NCBI GenBank assembly: GCA_002309585.1
Contig: DBXN01000072.1
Coordinates: 8,449-22,697 of the forward strand
Length of the DNA stretch: 14,249 nt
DNA from: Verrucomicrobia bacterium UBA1211
GTDB lineage: Bacteria; Verrucomicrobiota; Kiritimatiellia; RFP12; UBA1067
Reading direction: 5' to 3'
The notes below the pieces were generated by a model, which was given only the letters and a program-made list of their open reading frames with translations, was not told the origin of the DNA and ran no database searches. Positions 12,160 to 14,249 of the stretch are shown piece after piece. Positions within the stretch are counted from its first letter, which is position 1; each line of letters begins with the position of its first letter. The translations under genes and the position numbers were made by a program.

Positions 12160-14249
12160 ATGAGCATGAGAAGTCTGGTGTCTGGAGTGGCGGCTGCTGC
12201 CGCCGTTTGTGTCTGTTCGGCCGATCCGTGGCCGAGCTATGAGCTTGTCGCGAACGGCGACTTCGAGGCCGGAACGGTGACCGGAGACTATAAGGATAGT
12301 GGTGTCACCAGTTCCGATCTTCCAGGTTGGGTCCCGACCTCCTGCGCCAAGGTCAAGGCAACCGGAACGTATATTAAAAGCGGGTTGGCCGTTGGCACCT
12401 ATGCGATGGGTCTCAAGACGAATAACTCCACATCCACCTGCTATCAGGATGTGACCGTTCCCGAACCCGGTGTCTACAAGATTTCGTTCCAGTGGGTGGC
12501 GCGGCCGAAAGGCGGAAATACCGAGTACAACAAGCAGACGGTAACCGTATCGTTCTCGCAGGTTGTGGATGGGGAGGTCCCGACCACAAGCGTGCTGACC
12601 ACCTTTGTCGGTTCAGAATACAACTCCATCTCCACCTACCATCGCACGATAGACGTGAAGACTGCCGGCACATATCGCCTGCTCTTCTCCGGCACGTCGT
12701 CCGTTGACAGCACCACGTGCTTCAACAACGTGAGCGTGCGAAAGATCGACACCCTGCTCGAAAACGGCTTTTTCGACTCTGGATCGGTTACGTTGAACAA
12801 CGGAACTTGGTCGTATTCAAACGGTTCGGGATTCTCCAATCCCGGCTGGGTTCTCAACGACAAGTGCGGTATCGCCAAGGCAGGCGCCCCCTGGGTGGCA
12901 GGTGGACGTCCCGTTGGGGAGTTCGCCATGTTCGTGCAGTCGAACAACGGTTCCGACGGCGTCGCCTACCAGGACGTTACGATTGAAACGCCGGGCCTCT
13001 ACACGCTCGCGTTCGACTATGCTGCGCGTCCCAGTTATCCAGGCCAGACCGCGAAGGTGTACTTCGGGCAGATCACGGGCGGCAAGACTGACCTCAATGA
13101 AGACGATCTACTGGAGACGTTCTCCCCATCGACGGACGTTTACACGTCGTATTCGCGTCCCGTCGCCGTGCTTTCCGCCGGCACCTACCGTCTGAAGTTC
13201 GTCGGCACATCTTCCGTCGACAAGGCCACCTCATACGACAACGTGCGGCTTTTCGCCTCAGAAGAGCTGATAACCAACGGCGAATTCGAAGAGGGTTCCT
13301 TCGACGTTTCACAGCCATGGGGCGCATACGCCAGTTTCGCGAATTACAGCAATCCGGGCTGGCAAGTCAACAATCCCAACCGGGTCGGTTTGGGATGCCC
13401 GTTCGGCACCTGGCTTCAGACCGGGCTTGAGGTGGGCAAGTACGCGATGTTCATCCAAACCCGTGATAGCGAAGGGGATACGACCGCCTACCAGGATGTG
13501 GCGGTCTCCGCTCCAGGTACCTACCGGGTGGCACTCAACTATGTGGCGCGGCCCGGCAACTACGCCGGCCAGACCATCAAGATCTCGTTTGGGCCAGTGT
13601 CGGACGGTGTGATCACCGACGACCTCATCAACGACCAGTTCACCACGACGACCTACACGGAGCTGACGCCCTACGAGAAGTACATCACCGTGGAGACGGT
13701 CGGTACCTACCGGCTGCTCTTCACCGCGCAAAACTCGGCCACAGACTACGCGACGGCGGTCGACTGCGTGAGCATCCGCCGCCAGACGGAGTACTGCTTC
13801 TGGACGGGTGGCGGGGATGGCGAGACCATCAGCGATCCTGCCAACTGGGGCCGTACCGTGCTTTCGCCCGTTGACGACCTCTGCTTCACGAACGCGACGG
13901 CGCTCGTGCTCTCCATGCCCGCGGACTTCACCGCGAGTTCGCTGAACTTCTTCGGCACGGGCGCGGTGACGGTCAACGGGGTTACGCCCGGTGGCGACGC
14001 CTCGACCGAGCGGACCCTCACGATCGGCAAGATCGTCTCGACCTCCGCGGCGGCGAACACCTTCAACTGCCCCGTCGCCTTCACCACGGACTACAACGTC
14101 AACTCGGCCGGTCCCGCCGAATTCCCCTACGGTGTGACGGCGGCGGGCTGGGGGACGGTGGACGGTCCTGGCGGCCTTCGCCTGAGCGGCCCCACCTTCA
14201 CCTTCACGGCCGACACGGTCACGATTGACGGCAATACCACCCTTGCCGC
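12160..14249 (+). CDS. large exported repeat protein, N-terminal 696 residues, continues past the window
   Basis: The frame is open from ATG 12160 to the window end with no stop. A signal peptide (1-21; hydrophobic core SGVAAAAAVCVC, likely cut after CSA) implies export. Three tandem repeats of about 171 residues follow: 28-196, 198-366 and 369-541. Each has NG-[DEF]-F near its start, PGW (55, 228, 399), a Y/F-A-M motif (81, 255, 428), YQDV (95, 270, 444), [AV]ARP (113, 288, 462) and TYRL-x-F (171, 342, 516), with predicted beta strands. This resembles a galactose-binding jelly-roll, perhaps carbohydrate-binding, but I cannot name the family. Next comes YCFWTGGGDGETISDPANWG (545-564), then beta-rich Thr/Gly sequence, like the W-x-G...NW modules of autotransporter-type proteins. 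Probably a surface adhesin or polysaccharide-binding protein; function unproven. Confidence 0.85.
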   Translation, partial: MSMRSLVSGVAAAAAVCVCSADPWPSYELVANGDFEAGTVTGDYKDSGVTSSDLPGWVPTSCAKVKATGTYIKSGLAVGTYAMGLKTNNSTSTCYQDVTVPEPGVYKISFQWVARPKGGNTEYNKQTVTVSFSQVVDGEVPTTSVLTTFVGSEYNSISTYHRTIDVKTAGTYRLLFSGTSSVDSTTCFNNVSVRKIDTLLENGFFDSGSVTLNNGTWSYSNGSGFSNPGWVLNDKCGIAKAGAPWVAGGRPVGEFAMFVQSNNGSDGVAYQDVTIETPGLYTLAFDYAARPSYPGQTAKVYFGQITGGKTDLNEDDLLETFSPSTDVYTSYSRPVAVLSAGTYRLKFVGTSSVDKATSYDNVRLFASEELITNGEFEEGSFDVSQPWGAYASFANYSNPGWQVNNPNRVGLGCPFGTWLQTGLEVGKYAMFIQTRDSEGDTTAYQDVAVSAPGTYRVALNYVARPGNYAGQTIKISFGPVSDGVITDDLINDQFTTTTYTELTPYEKYITVETVGTYRLLFTAQNSATDYATAVDCVSIRRQTEYCFWTGGGDGETISDPANWGRTVLSPVDDLCFTNATALVLSMPADFTASSLNFFGTGAVTVNGVTPGGDASTERTLTIGKIVSTSAAANTFNCPVAFTTDYNVNSAGPAEFPYGVTAAGWGTVDGPGGLRLSGPTFTFTADTVTIDGNTTLA

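Noticed and set aside
12413..14087. Minus-strand frames opposite the large exported protein
   Set aside because: The plus strand has one continuous 696-codon frame with internal protein repeats and a signal peptide, so the antisense frames are by-products.

Overview
The window is GC-rich bacterial DNA with tightly packed genes in four blocks. The organism is probably a Gram-negative member of the PVC group, with Verrucomicrobia or Kiritimatiellota the best guess. This is inferred from the form of the CdsA signature, a Tat-exported Gfo/Idh oxidoreductase, pectin-sugar catabolism, and a large secreted protein with autotransporter-type beta-strand modules. No marker gene settles the lineage.

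Left block (1-3870, minus strand): purA, uppS, cdsA and dxr read leftward as a likely operon, with dxr cut by the window edge. It joins purine synthesis (PurA) to the undecaprenyl/isoprenoid and phospholipid genes (UppS, CdsA, Dxr). A plausible sigma70-type promoter lies in front of purA.

Second block (4039-5880, plus strand): an integral-membrane M50 (site-2 protease-like) metallopeptidase is followed closely by an RluD-type 23S rRNA pseudouridine synthase. This pair is bracketed by two arrays of an 8-bp repeat (GTTAAAAG type) in opposite orientation. The arrays share a perfect 21-bp inverted match.

Third block (6004-10039, minus strand): a Tat-exported Gfo/Idh/MocA oxidoreductase, then tagaturonate reductase (uxaB) and altronate dehydratase (uxaA), which overlap by 10 bases. 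UxaB and UxaA are consecutive steps of galacturonate (pectin sugar) degradation to 2-keto-3-deoxygluconate. The gap at 10040-10318 holds a candidate promoter and two heptamer repeat arrays.

Right block: dsbD (10319-11941, minus strand) is a full-length membrane thiol-disulfide interchange protein. Across a 218-base divergent regulatory region lies the start of a large exported protein (12160 to the window end, plus strand). It has a signal peptide, three tandem ~171-residue jelly-roll-like repeats, and the start of a beta-strand-rich region. Its upstream region has perfect TTGACA and TATAAT boxes 23 bases apart with a run of seven G between them, plus two inverted repeats. This is the most interesting regulatory architecture in the window. 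I saw no rRNA, tRNA, CRISPR array, insertion sequence or phage gene.
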